From: JBDSZL01 sp039925145
GTDB lineage: Bacteria; Acidobacteriota; Vicinamibacteria; Vicinamibacterales; SCN-69-37
NCBI GenBank assembly: GCA_039925145.1
Contig: JBDSZL010000004.1
Span: 62,001-126,000 of the forward strand
Length of the DNA stretch: 64,000 bases
Direction of reading: 5' to 3'
The notes under the pieces are model-generated. The model searched no databases. It had not been told where the DNA came from and saw only the letters and a program-made list of their open reading frames with translations. The position numbers and the translations under genes are program-made. Positions 16,749 through 25,794 of this stretch are shown here, one piece after another (positions within the stretch are counted from its first letter, which is position 1; every line of letters starts with the position of its first letter).

Positions 16749-17471
16749 GTGACCGACAACGTGCAGACAGCAGTCGTAACTGGCGCCGGCAGCGGCGTTG
16801 GCCGGGCGGTGGCGCTCAAGTTCGCAGCCGAAGGCTGGCGTGTCGCGCTCGTCGGCCGTCGCGAGGAGGCGCTCGAGGAGACGCGCGGGCTGATGCCGCC
16901 CGAAGCGGCCGCTCGCGCGCTGTGCGTGGGTTGCGACCTTCGCGACGGCGCGGCGGTGGACGTCATGGCGGCGACCGTGCTCGAGGCGTTCCACTACGTC
17001 GACGTCCTCGTCAACTCCGCGGGGACCAATGTGCCGCGTCGCAGCTTCGACGTGCTGTCGCGCGAAGACTGGCACGACGTGCTTGCCACGAACCTCCACG
17101 GCGCGTTCTACTGCGTCAAAGCGTTTCTACCCTCGATGCGCGCCCGTGCCACTGGCACTGTCGTCAACATCAACTCCGACGCGGGCAAGATCGCCCGCGA
17201 TCTTGCTGGTGTGGCCTATGTGACCTCGAAGTTCGGATTGGCGGGCCTGGCGCAGTCGCTGAACGCCGAGGAACGGGCGCACGGGATTCGCGCCTGCTCC
17301 ATTTTTCCCCGCGACGTGAACACGCCGCTGCTCGACAAGCGGCCGCAGCCGCCTCCCGCCGAGGCGCGCGCGCGCATGATTCAGCCCGAAGATATGGCGG
17401 AGTGTGTGTGGCTGGCGGCGACCATGCCGTCGCGCGCCATCGTCGAAGAGATCTTCATCTCATCGCGGTGA
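16749..17471 (+). CDS. Short-chain dehydrogenase/reductase
   Basis: 240 residues, a classical SDR. The cofactor loop is TGAGSGVG at about residues 11-18, the structural motif reads 'VNSAG', and the active site has a catalytic Tyr-x-x-x-Lys in 'VAYVTSKFG'. Arg residues after beta-2 ('VGRREEALEE') suggest NADP(H). The start is GTG with a TAGAGT box 8 nt before it and no Shine-Dalgarno. The C-terminus is short ('EEIFISSR'), ending just after the region that in related proteins closes the substrate pocket. Substrate unknown; it stands alone and converges on the phosphatase gene. Confidence 0.85.
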   Translation: MTDNVQTAVVTGAGSGVGRAVALKFAAEGWRVALVGRREEALEETRGLMPPEAAARALCVGCDLRDGAAVDVMAATVLEAFHYVDVLVNSAGTNVPRRSFDVLSREDWHDVLATNLHGAFYCVKAFLPSMRARATGTVVNINSDAGKIARDLAGVAYVTSKFGLAGLAQSLNAEERAHGIRACSIFPRDVNTPLLDKRPQPPPAEARARMIQPEDMAECVWLAATMPSRAIVEEIFISSR

Positions 17472-17542
17472 ATGCCCGCGCTGGCAACGCCTGCGGCGTG
17501 CGAGCCCCAGCACGTAGGCCCCGCCCGTGGCCGACGTGCCGG

Positions 17543-18673
17543 TCAGCGGTATTGCATCACGGCGATCGTCACGTCGTCACTTGGCGGCGCCGATCCACAG
17601 AACTCCTTGACCGTGGCGAACAGCTGGGCGAGCAGATCGGCCGGAGGCGCGAAGCGGTGGCCTTCCGCGCACTGGAGCAGGCGCTCGATCCCGAAGTCGT
17701 CGCCGTCGGGGGCCACGGCATCGGTGACGCCGTCGCTGAACGCCACCAGTGAATCGCCCGACTCGAGTAGCACGGTCTCTTCGGGAAAGGCAGCGTCTGA
17801 AAAGACGCCCAGCATCGGGCCGCCTTCGGTGAGCCGGACGATGCCTTTACGTGAGAGCAGTAGCGGGGGATTGTGACCCGCGTTCGAGTAGGTAAAGCGT
17901 CCGCCAGGGGCCAGCACGCCGTAGGCGAGCGTGGCAAATCGCGGCTCGATGCCGCGCCCGCAGAGCGCCAGGTTCACCCGGGTCAGCACCGCGCTGGGTC
18001 CGCCCCCTTCATTGGCCACGATGGAAAACATGCCCTGCAGCATCGCGGCGACCAGCGCGGCTGCCGGGCCCTTGCCGGATACGTCGCCGACGGCGATACC
18101 TAGCTCGCCGGTCGGCAAGTCGAGGTACTCGAGGAAGTCGCCGCCGATCGCGCGGCACGGCAGCGACGATCCCACGACCTCGAAGAACGGCCCTGCATGT
18201 TCGGTGCGGCAGAGCAGCGTGTGTTGCACGATGGCGGCGAGCGCCATCTCCCGCTCCATGCGGGCCTTTTCGAGCCGCTCGAGCACGCCTCCGAAATCGT
18301 AGACCCGTTGTTCGTACACAATGAGGCCCTCGCGAACGGTGAACAGTCGCGCGGCCTGATAGGCAATCTGCTGACCGGTCGGCGGCATGCCGAACAGCTC
18401 CACACGATGCGTTCCCGTCACGGTGCTGAACTCAGCGGCGCGCTCGCCCTCCGACAGAAACAGGGCGTCGCTCATCACGATCGAGTAATCGGGGAACATC
18501 GCAAACAGACGGTCGAACGATCGGCCGATGGCCGCCCTGCCCGTGACGGTGTTGAACATCGGGCTGACGAGCACGGCGTCTTCGGCGTACATCTCGATCA
18601 GGGCCGGCACATCGTGCCGGTTCAGGGCCGCCGTGTGGCGTCCGAGCACCAGCCTGATCTCATGGCCTGTCAT
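17543..18673 (-). CDS. SpoIIE/RsbU-type phosphatase with N-terminal SnoaL domain
   Basis: 376 residues. Residues 1-~130 match the SnoaL/ester-cyclase fold ('ALNRHDVPALIEMYAEDAVLVSP', 'VTGRAAIGRSFDRLFAMFPD', 'FGMPPTGQQIAYQ'). A short helical linker ('LERLEKARMEREM') leads to a PP2C-type SpoIIE domain with 'CRAIGGDFLEY', 'VGDVSGKGPAAAL', 'YSNAGHNPPLLL', 'AFSDGVTDA' and a final 'SDDVTIAVMQY'. The metal-binding Asp residues are in place, so activity as a Ser/Thr phosphatase, probably on an anti-sigma antagonist, is likely. The SnoaL part probably senses a small ligand or dimerises. The start at 18673 has TAAGAT 10 nt upstream; an in-frame start at 18712 is possible. Confidence 0.85.
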   Translation of the reverse strand: MTGHEIRLVLGRHTAALNRHDVPALIEMYAEDAVLVSPMFNTVTGRAAIGRSFDRLFAMFPDYSIVMSDALFLSEGERAAEFSTVTGTHRVELFGMPPTGQQIAYQAARLFTVREGLIVYEQRVYDFGGVLERLEKARMEREMALAAIVQHTLLCRTEHAGPFFEVVGSSLPCRAIGGDFLEYLDLPTGELGIAVGDVSGKGPAAALVAAMLQGMFSIVANEGGGPSAVLTRVNLALCGRGIEPRFATLAYGVLAPGGRFTYSNAGHNPPLLLSRKGIVRLTEGGPMLGVFSDAAFPEETVLLESGDSLVAFSDGVTDAVAPDGDDFGIERLLQCAEGHRFAPPADLLAQLFATVKEFCGSAPPSDDVTIAVMQYR

Positions 18674-18830
18674 AGGTGTCGCGATCTTACAGGCGTTCGG
18701 ATGCGCGAGCACGCGTCACCCGCTACCCGCGTGGCCAGGCCGCGTTTTTCCTATGACACAATCACGCGGCATGACACGCACCTGGCCAAGCCCGTCGATG
18801 AACGACAACTGAACGAGGCGATCGCGGTCG

Positions 18831-20078
18831 TCACCGGAAGAAGATCAGGGTGACGATGGCGAAGACAGGCAGCAGGACGCAGCTGCTGTAGAGCATGTAT
18901 CCGCCGAAGCCCGGCATTCGCACCCCGCGACTCTCCGCGATCGATCGGACCATGAAGTTTGGACCGTTGCCGATATACGTGTTGGCCCCCATGAACACCG
19001 CCCCAAGGCTGATGGCCTCGAGCACGGCGTGGGGCACCTGCGCCACTTCGGCCGCCAGTCCCTGACCCTGTCCGAGCGCCAGGAATGTCAGGTAGGTGGG
19101 CGCGTTGTCGAGAAACGACGACAGGGCACCTGTGGCCCAGAAGAACTGCCACGGCTCGCGAACCCCGAGCGCTGTGCCATGCACCCGCAGCAAGTCGAGC
19201 GCCGGGATCATGGTGGCGAAAATCCCGAGGAAGATCACCGCGACCTCGAGGATGGGGTGAAACGAGAAGTGGTTCGCGGTTCGCACCGATTGCGGCGTCC
19301 GGAGATACGACACCACGGAGAGTCCCACCATCGTGAGCTCTCGCCACGGACCACTGAGAAAAGCCGCGGCGGCCACAATCCCGCCGAGCAGGAACAGGTT
19401 CTCTGCGCCACGGATGCTGATTGGCTCCACCGACGCCTTGTCGGCTCGGATGCGCGGCGGCTGCTCGCTCGCGTACGCGCGCAGATCCCAGACGAAGTAG
19501 ACCGCCAGCAGCAGACCGCTGGTGAAGAGCCACATCGGCAGGAGCCGGAACGTCCAGGTGAACGGCACGCCCTGCAGATAGCCGAGGAACAACGGCGGGT
19601 CTCCGAGCGGCGTCAGGCAGCCGCCGATGTTGGAGACCAGAAAGATGAAGAAGACGACGGTGTGCACGACATGCCGCCGCTCGCTGTTGGTGTGCAGCAA
19701 CGGCCTGATGAGCAGCATCGACGCGCCAGTCGTGCCGATGAACGACGCGACGAGGGCGCCGAGCGCGAGAAATCCTGTGTTGACCAGAGGGGTTGCCTCG
19801 AGGTCGCCATCCATCAGCACACCGCCGGAAATCACGAACAGACTCCCGAGCAGCACCATGAACGACACGTAGTCCTCGGCCGTGTGCGCGATCGCGCCAG
19901 GAGCGTGCTGCGCGTACAGCCAGAGCACGGGAATACCGAGCACGGCCGACACGGCCAGCTTGTGGAGGTTCGATTCCCAGAAATGTGGGAGGACCAGGGG
20001 GATCACCGCGATGCCGAGCAGCAACGCGGCAAAGGGCAGGACCCAGGTGGTCGAAGGCAGAAAGACTGCGTGTTCCAC
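18831..20078 (-). CDS. Ion:proton antiporter, NhaD/ArsB-CitMHS superfamily
   Basis: 415 residues with about 11-12 membrane helices. Signature stretches are 'GTTGASMLLIRPLL', 'FIFLVSNIGGCLTPLGDPPLFLGYL' and 'ALSSFLDNAPTYLTFLAL', the two repeated Asn/Asp-bearing re-entrant regions of ion transporter superfamily carriers usually called sodium:proton antiporters. 'GAVFMGANTYIGNGPNFM' near the C-terminus is also conserved. It probably exchanges Na+ for H+, although the superfamily also moves citrate, arsenite and dicarboxylates. The start codon is GTG with TTTAAT six nt before it and no Shine-Dalgarno. No partner gene is coupled. Confidence 0.82.
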   Translation of the reverse strand: MEHAVFLPSTTWVLPFAALLLGIAVIPLVLPHFWESNLHKLAVSAVLGIPVLWLYAQHAPGAIAHTAEDYVSFMVLLGSLFVISGGVLMDGDLEATPLVNTGFLALGALVASFIGTTGASMLLIRPLLHTNSERRHVVHTVVFFIFLVSNIGGCLTPLGDPPLFLGYLQGVPFTWTFRLLPMWLFTSGLLLAVYFVWDLRAYASEQPPRIRADKASVEPISIRGAENLFLLGGIVAAAAFLSGPWRELTMVGLSVVSYLRTPQSVRTANHFSFHPILEVAVIFLGIFATMIPALDLLRVHGTALGVREPWQFFWATGALSSFLDNAPTYLTFLALGQGQGLAAEVAQVPHAVLEAISLGAVFMGANTYIGNGPNFMVRSIAESRGVRMPGFGGYMLYSSCVLLPVFAIVTLIFFR

Positions 20079-20128
20079 GCCCGGATTAAATCACGATCGC
20101 GGACGGCCGGCCGGCGTCGGCGGCGATG

Positions 20129-21175
20129 TCAGGTACCGCCAGCAGCGGGGTTCCCGCGCAGCTCGGCGAAGTGACAGGCCGACGGATGCGGATCGGCCGG
20201 GCGCGCCACGAGCGCCGGCTCGTCACGCGCGCACTGATCCTGCGCTTTCCAGCATCGCGTGCGAAAGCGGCATCCCGAGGGCGGGTTGACCGGCGACGGC
20301 ACGTCGCCCTGGAGGCGGATGATGTCGCGCTGACCGCGCGCGTCCGGGTCCGGAACGGGGACCGCGGAGAGCAGCGCCTGCGTGTAGGGGTGTGTCGGAC
20401 GCCGATAGATCTCGTCTTCGGTTCCGACTTCAACGAACTTACCGAGATACATCACCGCGACGCGATCGGAGATGTGACGCACGACGGAAAGATCGTGTGC
20501 GATGAAGATGTAGGACAGGGCTAACTCGTCCTGCAGCCGTTCGAGCAGATTGATGACCTGCCCCTGGATGGAGACGTCGAGGGCGGACACCGGCTCGTCG
20601 CACACGATCACCGCGGGCTTGAGCGCGATCGCCCGCGCGATGCCGATGCGCTGACGCTGCCCGCCCGAGAATTGATGCGGATAGCGGTTGATGTGTTCGG
20701 GACTCAGGCCGACCATTTCGAGCAACTCGCGCACGCGCGTTCGCCGCGTGCCTCGCGGCGCCACCTCGGGGTGAATGTCGAAGGGCTCGCCGATGATGTC
20801 GCCGACGGTCATGCGCGGATTGAGGGACGAGTACGGATCCTGCATCACCAGTTGCAGGTTGCGTCGCAGCCGGCGAAGCTCAGGACCGGAGACCTGGTGG
20901 ATGTCGCGTCCGTCCAGCATGACTCGGCCGCCTGTCGGGGTCTCCAATCGCACCAGCAGCCGCGCGAGCGTTGATTTGCCGCAGCCCGATTCACCGACGA
21001 TGCCAAGCGTCTCGCCGCGCCGCAGGTCGAAGCTCACGCCATCGACGGCCTTGACGGCGCCTGTCTGCCTGCGGAACAGGATGCCAGTGCTCATCGCGAA
21101 GTGCTTCACCAGATTCTCGACCTGCAGGAAGCTCTCGCCCAGCACCCGTGGGCTTGCCGCGTCAGAGCGAGCCAT
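20129..21175 (-). CDS. oppF: Oligopeptide ABC transporter ATPase, OppF type
   Basis: 348 residues. Walker A is GESGCGKSTLARLLVRL, the signature is 'FSGGQRQRIGIARAI', and Walker B is 'AVIVCDEPVSALDVSIQG'. After the ATPase comes the oligopeptide/dipeptide C-terminal extension ('YTQALLSAVPVPDPDARGQR' and 'GCRFRTRCWKAQDQC'), whose Cys residues bind a Fe-S cluster in some Opp/Dpp ATPases. It overlaps oppD by 14 nt and is the last gene of the five-gene operon. It couples ATP hydrolysis to uptake through the OppB/OppC pore. Peptide versus other ligand (nickel, sugar oligomer) cannot be settled from the ATPase. Confidence 0.88.
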   Translation of the reverse strand: MARSDAASPRVLGESFLQVENLVKHFAMSTGILFRRQTGAVKAVDGVSFDLRRGETLGIVGESGCGKSTLARLLVRLETPTGGRVMLDGRDIHQVSGPELRRLRRNLQLVMQDPYSSLNPRMTVGDIIGEPFDIHPEVAPRGTRRTRVRELLEMVGLSPEHINRYPHQFSGGQRQRIGIARAIALKPAVIVCDEPVSALDVSIQGQVINLLERLQDELALSYIFIAHDLSVVRHISDRVAVMYLGKFVEVGTEDEIYRRPTHPYTQALLSAVPVPDPDARGQRDIIRLQGDVPSPVNPPSGCRFRTRCWKAQDQCARDEPALVARPADPHPSACHFAELRGNPAAGGT

Positions 21176-22196
21176 CGAGAACCTCGCGTGCGAAGTGACA
21201 CGCGCTCGACCGGCCGTCGCCCAGCGCCAGGGATGGCGGGACGGTCGTCGTACAGACGGGTTGCGCGTACGGGCAGCGCGGGTGGAACGGGCAGCCCGGT
21301 GGAATGCGGAGCAGGTTCGGAGGCAGGCCCTTGATGGTCTTCAGTTGCTGACCGCGTTGATCGATCCGCGGAATGGATTGCAGGAGCGCCTCGGTGTACG
21401 GATGGGCGGGCGCTCGATAGAGATCGTGGACCGAGGCGTGTTCGACAATGCGTCCGGCGTACATCACGGCAATACGGTCGGCCACGCTCGCCACCACGCC
21501 GAGGTCGTGCGTGATGAGCAGGACGGCGAGGCTGGCGGTGCGGCGAAGCTCGGCCAGCAGATCCATGATCTGCGCCTGCACGGTGACGTCGAGGGCCGTG
21601 GTCGGCTCATCGGCAATCAGGACGCGCGGGTTGAGGGCCAGCGCCATGGCGATCATGACGCGCTGTCGCATGCCTCCCGAAAACTGATGCGGGTAGTCGT
21701 GGACCCGCGCCGCCGCCGCCGGAATATGCACGAGCTCCATCAGCTCGACGGCGCGCGCGAGCGCGTCGCGCCGCGAGAGGCCCTCGCGCGTACGGAGCGT
21801 CTCCGAGATCTGCCATCCCACCGGAAACACTGGATTCAGTGACGACAGCGCGTCCTGGAAGATCATCGCGATGTGCTTGCCGCGCACCCCCCGCTGGTCG
21901 GCGGTCGTCATCTGGAGCAGGTCGATGCCCTGGTACCTGATGCTGCCCGAGCGCACGAACGCGGGCGGCGTGTCGAGGATGCCCATAATGGCCTGGGCGG
22001 TCACTGACTTGCCGGAGCCCGATTCTCCCAGCACGGCCAGTGTCTCGCCAGGGTCGAGATACAGCGACACACCGTTGAGGACGCGGGCGACGCCGTCGCG
22101 CGTGCGGAACTCGACACAGAGATCGGAGACGTCCAGCAGGTGCGCGGCTGGGGTGAGCGGCGGCGGGGCGAGGCGGCTTCTCGACGCGTCTGTCAT
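21162..22196 (-). CDS. oppD: Oligopeptide ABC transporter ATPase, OppD type
   Basis: 344 residues. Walker A 'GESGSGKSVTAQAIMG', the signature 'FSGGMRQRVMIAMALA' and Walker B 'VLIADEPTTALDVTVQA' are intact. The C-terminal extension 'YTEALLQSIPRIDQRG' and 'GCPFHPRCPYAQPVC' is typical of OppD/DppD. The ATG at 22196 lies 7 nt after the oppC stop; an earlier in-frame start falls inside oppC and is less likely. With OppF it forms the heterodimeric motor. An Ala/Pro-rich leader of about 20 residues precedes the first strand. Confidence 0.88.
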   Translation of the reverse strand: MTDASRSRLAPPPLTPAAHLLDVSDLCVEFRTRDGVARVLNGVSLYLDPGETLAVLGESGSGKSVTAQAIMGILDTPPAFVRSGSIRYQGIDLLQMTTADQRGVRGKHIAMIFQDALSSLNPVFPVGWQISETLRTREGLSRRDALARAVELMELVHIPAAAARVHDYPHQFSGGMRQRVMIAMALALNPRVLIADEPTTALDVTVQAQIMDLLAELRRTASLAVLLITHDLGVVASVADRIAVMYAGRIVEHASVHDLYRAPAHPYTEALLQSIPRIDQRGQQLKTIKGLPPNLLRIPPGCPFHPRCPYAQPVCTTTVPPSLALGDGRSSACHFAREVLDGSL

Positions 22197-22203
22197 GGCG
22201 CGC

Positions 22204-23160
22204 TCATCGCAGGCGCGGATCGAATGCTTCGCGCACGGCATCGCCGAGCATGATGAAGGCCAGCACCGTCAGGCTGAGGAACCCGGCAGGAAACAGAAGC
22301 GGATGGGACGCCTGCCGAATCCAGCGCTGCGCCTCGGCGATATCCGCGCCCCAGGAGATGGTGTTCCTTGCGCCGACGCCGAGGAACGACAGCGTGGCTT
22401 CTGCCGAGATGAAGATACCGAGCGAGATCACGAGCACCACGATGGTGGGAGCGATGGCGTTCGGGAGGATATGCCGCAGCATCAGCCGGGCGTTCCCCGC
22501 GCCGAGCACGCGTGCCGCCTGCACATAGTCCTGCTGGCGGGCCGTGATGACCGACGATCGGATGACCCGTGCAGCCGGAGGCCACCCGAGCAGTCCCAGC
22601 GCCAGCACGACCGGCCAGATGCCCAGTTCCCTCGCGGCGAGCGCTCGTGCGACCACGACCGTGCCGAGCAGCAGCGGCAGGCCGAGCACGATGTCGGTAA
22701 AGCGTGCGAACACCGCATCCACCCAGCCGCCGTAGAAGCCGGCCAGCAGCCCGATCACGAGCGCCACGACACCCGACAACACCATCGAGGCCACGCCCAC
22801 CAGCACCGAGGCGCGCGCACCGTAGATCGTGCGGGCGAACACGTCGCAGCCCTGCTTGTCGAACCCGAACCAGTGACCGGAGCTCGGCCCCGCAAGCGAG
22901 TCGCGCAACGAGCATTCGGCGGTGCGGGCGTTCACCGCACTGAACCATTGAGGAGCCACGGCGATCATCATCATCAGAACCGCAATGGTTATCGATATCC
23001 AGAACACCGGGCTCCGTCGCAGGTCGTCCCATGCATCGTCGGACAGACTGCGCGCCGTGATGGCCGCCGGGAAGGCCTCGGCCGCGATCGCGACGTGCCC
23101 ATCCGGTCCGGTCTGGGCCTCAGGCACGGTCGAGCCGTTTGCCTCGCGCGGTTCACTCAT
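22204..23160 (-). CDS. oppC: Oligopeptide ABC transporter permease, OppC type
   Basis: 318 residues. A long cytoplasmic N-terminus carries 'DDAWDDLRRSPVFWISITI', the usual OppC/DppC entry into membrane segment one. An extracytoplasmic loop includes 'GHWFGFDKQGCDVFARTIYG', the H-x-x-G-T/F-D-x-x-G-R-D-like motif of OppC. About six helices follow, with the EAA-type ATPase-contact loop 'YVQAARVLGAGNARLMLRHILPNAI'. It overlaps oppB by 8 nt and precedes oppD. A full-length, normal component of the importer pore. Confidence 0.88.
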   Translation of the reverse strand: MSEPREANGSTVPEAQTGPDGHVAIAAEAFPAAITARSLSDDAWDDLRRSPVFWISITIAVLMMMIAVAPQWFSAVNARTAECSLRDSLAGPSSGHWFGFDKQGCDVFARTIYGARASVLVGVASMVLSGVVALVIGLLAGFYGGWVDAVFARFTDIVLGLPLLLGTVVVARALAARELGIWPVVLALGLLGWPPAARVIRSSVITARQQDYVQAARVLGAGNARLMLRHILPNAIAPTIVVLVISLGIFISAEATLSFLGVGARNTISWGADIAEAQRWIRQASHPLLFPAGFLSLTVLAFIMLGDAVREAFDPRLR

Positions 23161-24079
23161 GACGAATCCTGGGATCCAGCACGGCGTAGAGGATGTCGAC
23201 GAGCAGATTCGTGACTAGGTAGATCAGCACCAGGATCGTGACGATACTCACGACGAGTGGACCATCCTCGAGACGAATCCCCTGAAACAGCCGCCCGCCG
23301 ATGCCGGGAATGTTGAAGATGCCCTCGGTGACCACGGCGCCCATCATCAGCGCGCCGAGTTCGGTGCCGAGAAACGTGATCACGGGAATCAGCGAGTTGC
23401 GGAGCACGTGGATGCCAACGATGCGACGTCGGGTCAGTCCCTTCGAGAGCGCCGTGCGCACGTAATCGGCCTTCAGATTCTCTGCGACGGCGGTACGCGT
23501 GAGCCGCACCGCCGTGGCGAGGGAGAGCAGCCCGAGGACAATCGACGGCAGGATGTAGGCGGCGACGCCGAGCTCTGGCGCATAACTCGGCCGAAACCAC
23601 CCGAGCCGCACGGCGAAGAGGGTCTGTGACACGGTGCCGAGAACAAAAATCGGAATGCCGATGACGATGAGCGACAGCGTCAGCGTGATGGTGTCGAAGG
23701 CGCCGCCGCGCCACATGCCGGCCAGCACGCCGGCTGGAATGCCCAGCACGATCACGATGGTGATCGACAGCAGCGCGAGCTCGATCGTGCGAGGCCACGC
23801 CTCGGCCAGCACGTCGGCGATGGGCCGGCCGGCGATCGTCCGGCCGAGATTGCCCGTGGCCAGCCCCTTCATGTAGAAGCCGTACTGGATGATGAACGGA
23901 CGGTCGAGGTGGTACTGCTCGGTCAGCTGAATCCGCTGGCTGGGGCTCAGCGGCTTCTCGCCTGCGAGCGCCTGTAATGGATCGCCCGCGATCTTGAACA
24001 TCAGGGCATAAACAATGAACGTCGTGCCGACGAACGCCACGAGCATCTGCAGCAGGCGCCTGATGATGTAGTGCGACAT
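23153..24079 (-). CDS. oppB: Oligopeptide ABC transporter permease, OppB type
   Basis: 308 residues, normal length. It begins 'MSHYIIRRLLQMLVAFVGTTFIVYALM', the standard OppB/DppB first helix. 'QYHLDRPFIIQYGFYMKGLATGNLG' is the conserved periplasmic region. Six helices are predicted, with the EAA loop 'YVRTALSKGLTRRRIVGIHVLRNSLIPVI' and a final 'YAVLDPRIR'. It is second in the operon, 41 nt after the binding-protein gene. Together with OppC it forms the pore for oligopeptides or similar ligands. Confidence 0.88.
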   Translation of the reverse strand: MSHYIIRRLLQMLVAFVGTTFIVYALMFKIAGDPLQALAGEKPLSPSQRIQLTEQYHLDRPFIIQYGFYMKGLATGNLGRTIAGRPIADVLAEAWPRTIELALLSITIVIVLGIPAGVLAGMWRGGAFDTITLTLSLIVIGIPIFVLGTVSQTLFAVRLGWFRPSYAPELGVAAYILPSIVLGLLSLATAVRLTRTAVAENLKADYVRTALSKGLTRRRIVGIHVLRNSLIPVITFLGTELGALMMGAVVTEGIFNIPGIGGRLFQGIRLEDGPLVVSIVTILVLIYLVTNLLVDILYAVLDPRIRHE

Positions 24080-24120
24080 ACGTCAGCGTGCGAGGGCCGA
24101 TCGGGATCGAGGCAGACCGG

Positions 24121-25794
24121 TCAACGCGTCGGGTTGGCCGGCTCGAGTTTCAGGAGCTCGGTGCGGTTGAAGAGGTCCATCAGCACGTTGGTCACACGGG
24201 TGGAATGGGCGTAGCTGTTGAGCATCAGGCGAAGGGGCAGCACGGGGAGGTCGCGCGCGAGCAGGTCCTCGGCGCGCCCGTAGAACGCGAGCGACGCCTC
24301 GAGTGTCGGGGCCTTGTCGCCGTCGGCCAGGAGCTTGTCGAACTGCGGGTTGCTGTAGCCGTAGTAGTTCGACGAGCCGTGCGTGCTGTAGAGCGGCCCG
24401 AGGTAGTTCTCGATGACCGGGTAGTCGAATATCCAGCCCATCCGAAAGGCGCCCACCGGCTGCTTCGTCTCGAGCTTGATGAGCAGTTCCGCGAACTTTG
24501 GCTGCGGGTTGCCGACGCAGTCGACGCCGAGATTCCTGCGAAGCTGGTTACAGGTCGCATCGACCCATGCCTTGTGTCCGCCGTCGACGTTATAGGCAAT
24601 CTCGATGCGCCCACCCACGGCGGCGGCGCCGCCCACCGAATCGAAGAGGGCTTTGGCTTTCGCCGGGTTGAACTCGCACGCCTCGCCGCAGGTGTTCGCG
24701 CGGTAGCCGGGGACGAGTGGTGACACGAACGACCGGTGCGGCTGTTCGGCGCCGAGAAAGATCGCGCGCGAAATCTCGTCGCGATCGATGGCCATCGAGA
24801 TTGCCTTGCGCACCTCCAGGCGGCTGTAGTGCTTGTCGAAGGTCGGGAACGCCAGAATCTGAATCACCGAGGACGGGCTCTGGCGGAAGCGGTCGCCGAG
24901 ATCCGACTTGGCCGTACTCAGGTTCTCGACGGGCATGTGCTGCACGACGTCGAGCTGTCCGGCCAGCAGATCCTGGTACTGGGTTGTCAGCTGCTGGTAA
25001 ATCTTGAAACTGACGCCCGCCACGCGCGGCTTCTCGGGACCCGCGTAGGACGCGAAGCGCTCGGTCTCGATGATCTGGTCGTGCTGCCAGGTGCCCTTCA
25101 TTTTGAACGGACCCTGGCCGATTGGCGCCTGTGCATACGCCGGCGCGATCTTGTTGCTGGCCAGATCCGCGAAGGCTGCCAGCGGCAACGGCATCAGTGC
25201 CGGAAAGCCCAGGAACGATTTGAAATTGACGTAGGGCTGGTCGAGCGTCACCTCGAACGTCAGATCGTCTTTCTTCGTGAGGCCAGACAACTTCTTTGCC
25301 GACGGCGGGGTCTTGGCGTCGGCGGGATTGAGGTCCTTGTAGCCCTGGATCTTGTCGAAATAGCCGTTCGCGTCATGGGCGTTCGGACCGTAGGCGCCGG
25401 CGTTCCAGGCGTTGATGTACGACTCGGAGGTGACCGGCTCGCCGTTGTGGAACGTCCAGCCCGGCCTCAGGCGAATGGTCCAGACGCGGTTGTCGGGGCT
25501 GGTAATCGACTCGGCCGCCAGCTCCACCGGCCGGAACTGCGCGTCGTAGGTGACGAGCGGTGCGAACAGCGCGTTCAGCACGTCCGATCCGTTCGATTCG
25601 GTCGTGGAGCTGGGGATCAGGTGCTTCGGCTCGCCGATGCCAATGCTGACAATGAGACCGGCATCGGGCGATGACGGGGAGCGCGATCCTCCGCATGTGG
25701 CGCCGAGGATGAGGCCGGTCAGCAGCGCCGCGCGCGCGGCGCCCGCAAACACGCGCGGCCGCCGGATGCGGTCGGGTGAAAAGGAAGAGCGCAT
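24121..25794 (-). CDS. oppA: Oligopeptide ABC transporter substrate-binding lipoprotein (OppA-like)
   Basis: 557 residues. The lipoprotein signal ends 'LILGATC', so Cys34 is the likely lipid anchor. The body is a family 5 solute-binding protein: 'GEPKHLIPSSTTESNGSDVLNALF', 'WTIRLRPGWTFHNGEPVTSESYINAW', 'VRKAISMAIDRDEISRAIFLG' and 'RMGWIFDYPVIENYLGPLYST', the last being close to OppA proteins of Actinobacteria. It heads the five-gene operon. ATG codons at 25794 and 25803 are both possible; an extended frame upstream is probably untranslated. It captures the ligand outside the membrane; the ligand is inferred to be a peptide. Confidence 0.87.
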   Translation of the reverse strand: MRSSFSPDRIRRPRVFAGAARAALLTGLILGATCGGSRSPSSPDAGLIVSIGIGEPKHLIPSSTTESNGSDVLNALFAPLVTYDAQFRPVELAAESITSPDNRVWTIRLRPGWTFHNGEPVTSESYINAWNAGAYGPNAHDANGYFDKIQGYKDLNPADAKTPPSAKKLSGLTKKDDLTFEVTLDQPYVNFKSFLGFPALMPLPLAAFADLASNKIAPAYAQAPIGQGPFKMKGTWQHDQIIETERFASYAGPEKPRVAGVSFKIYQQLTTQYQDLLAGQLDVVQHMPVENLSTAKSDLGDRFRQSPSSVIQILAFPTFDKHYSRLEVRKAISMAIDRDEISRAIFLGAEQPHRSFVSPLVPGYRANTCGEACEFNPAKAKALFDSVGGAAAVGGRIEIAYNVDGGHKAWVDATCNQLRRNLGVDCVGNPQPKFAELLIKLETKQPVGAFRMGWIFDYPVIENYLGPLYSTHGSSNYYGYSNPQFDKLLADGDKAPTLEASLAFYGRAEDLLARDLPVLPLRLMLNSYAHSTRVTNVLMDLFNRTELLKLEPANPTR

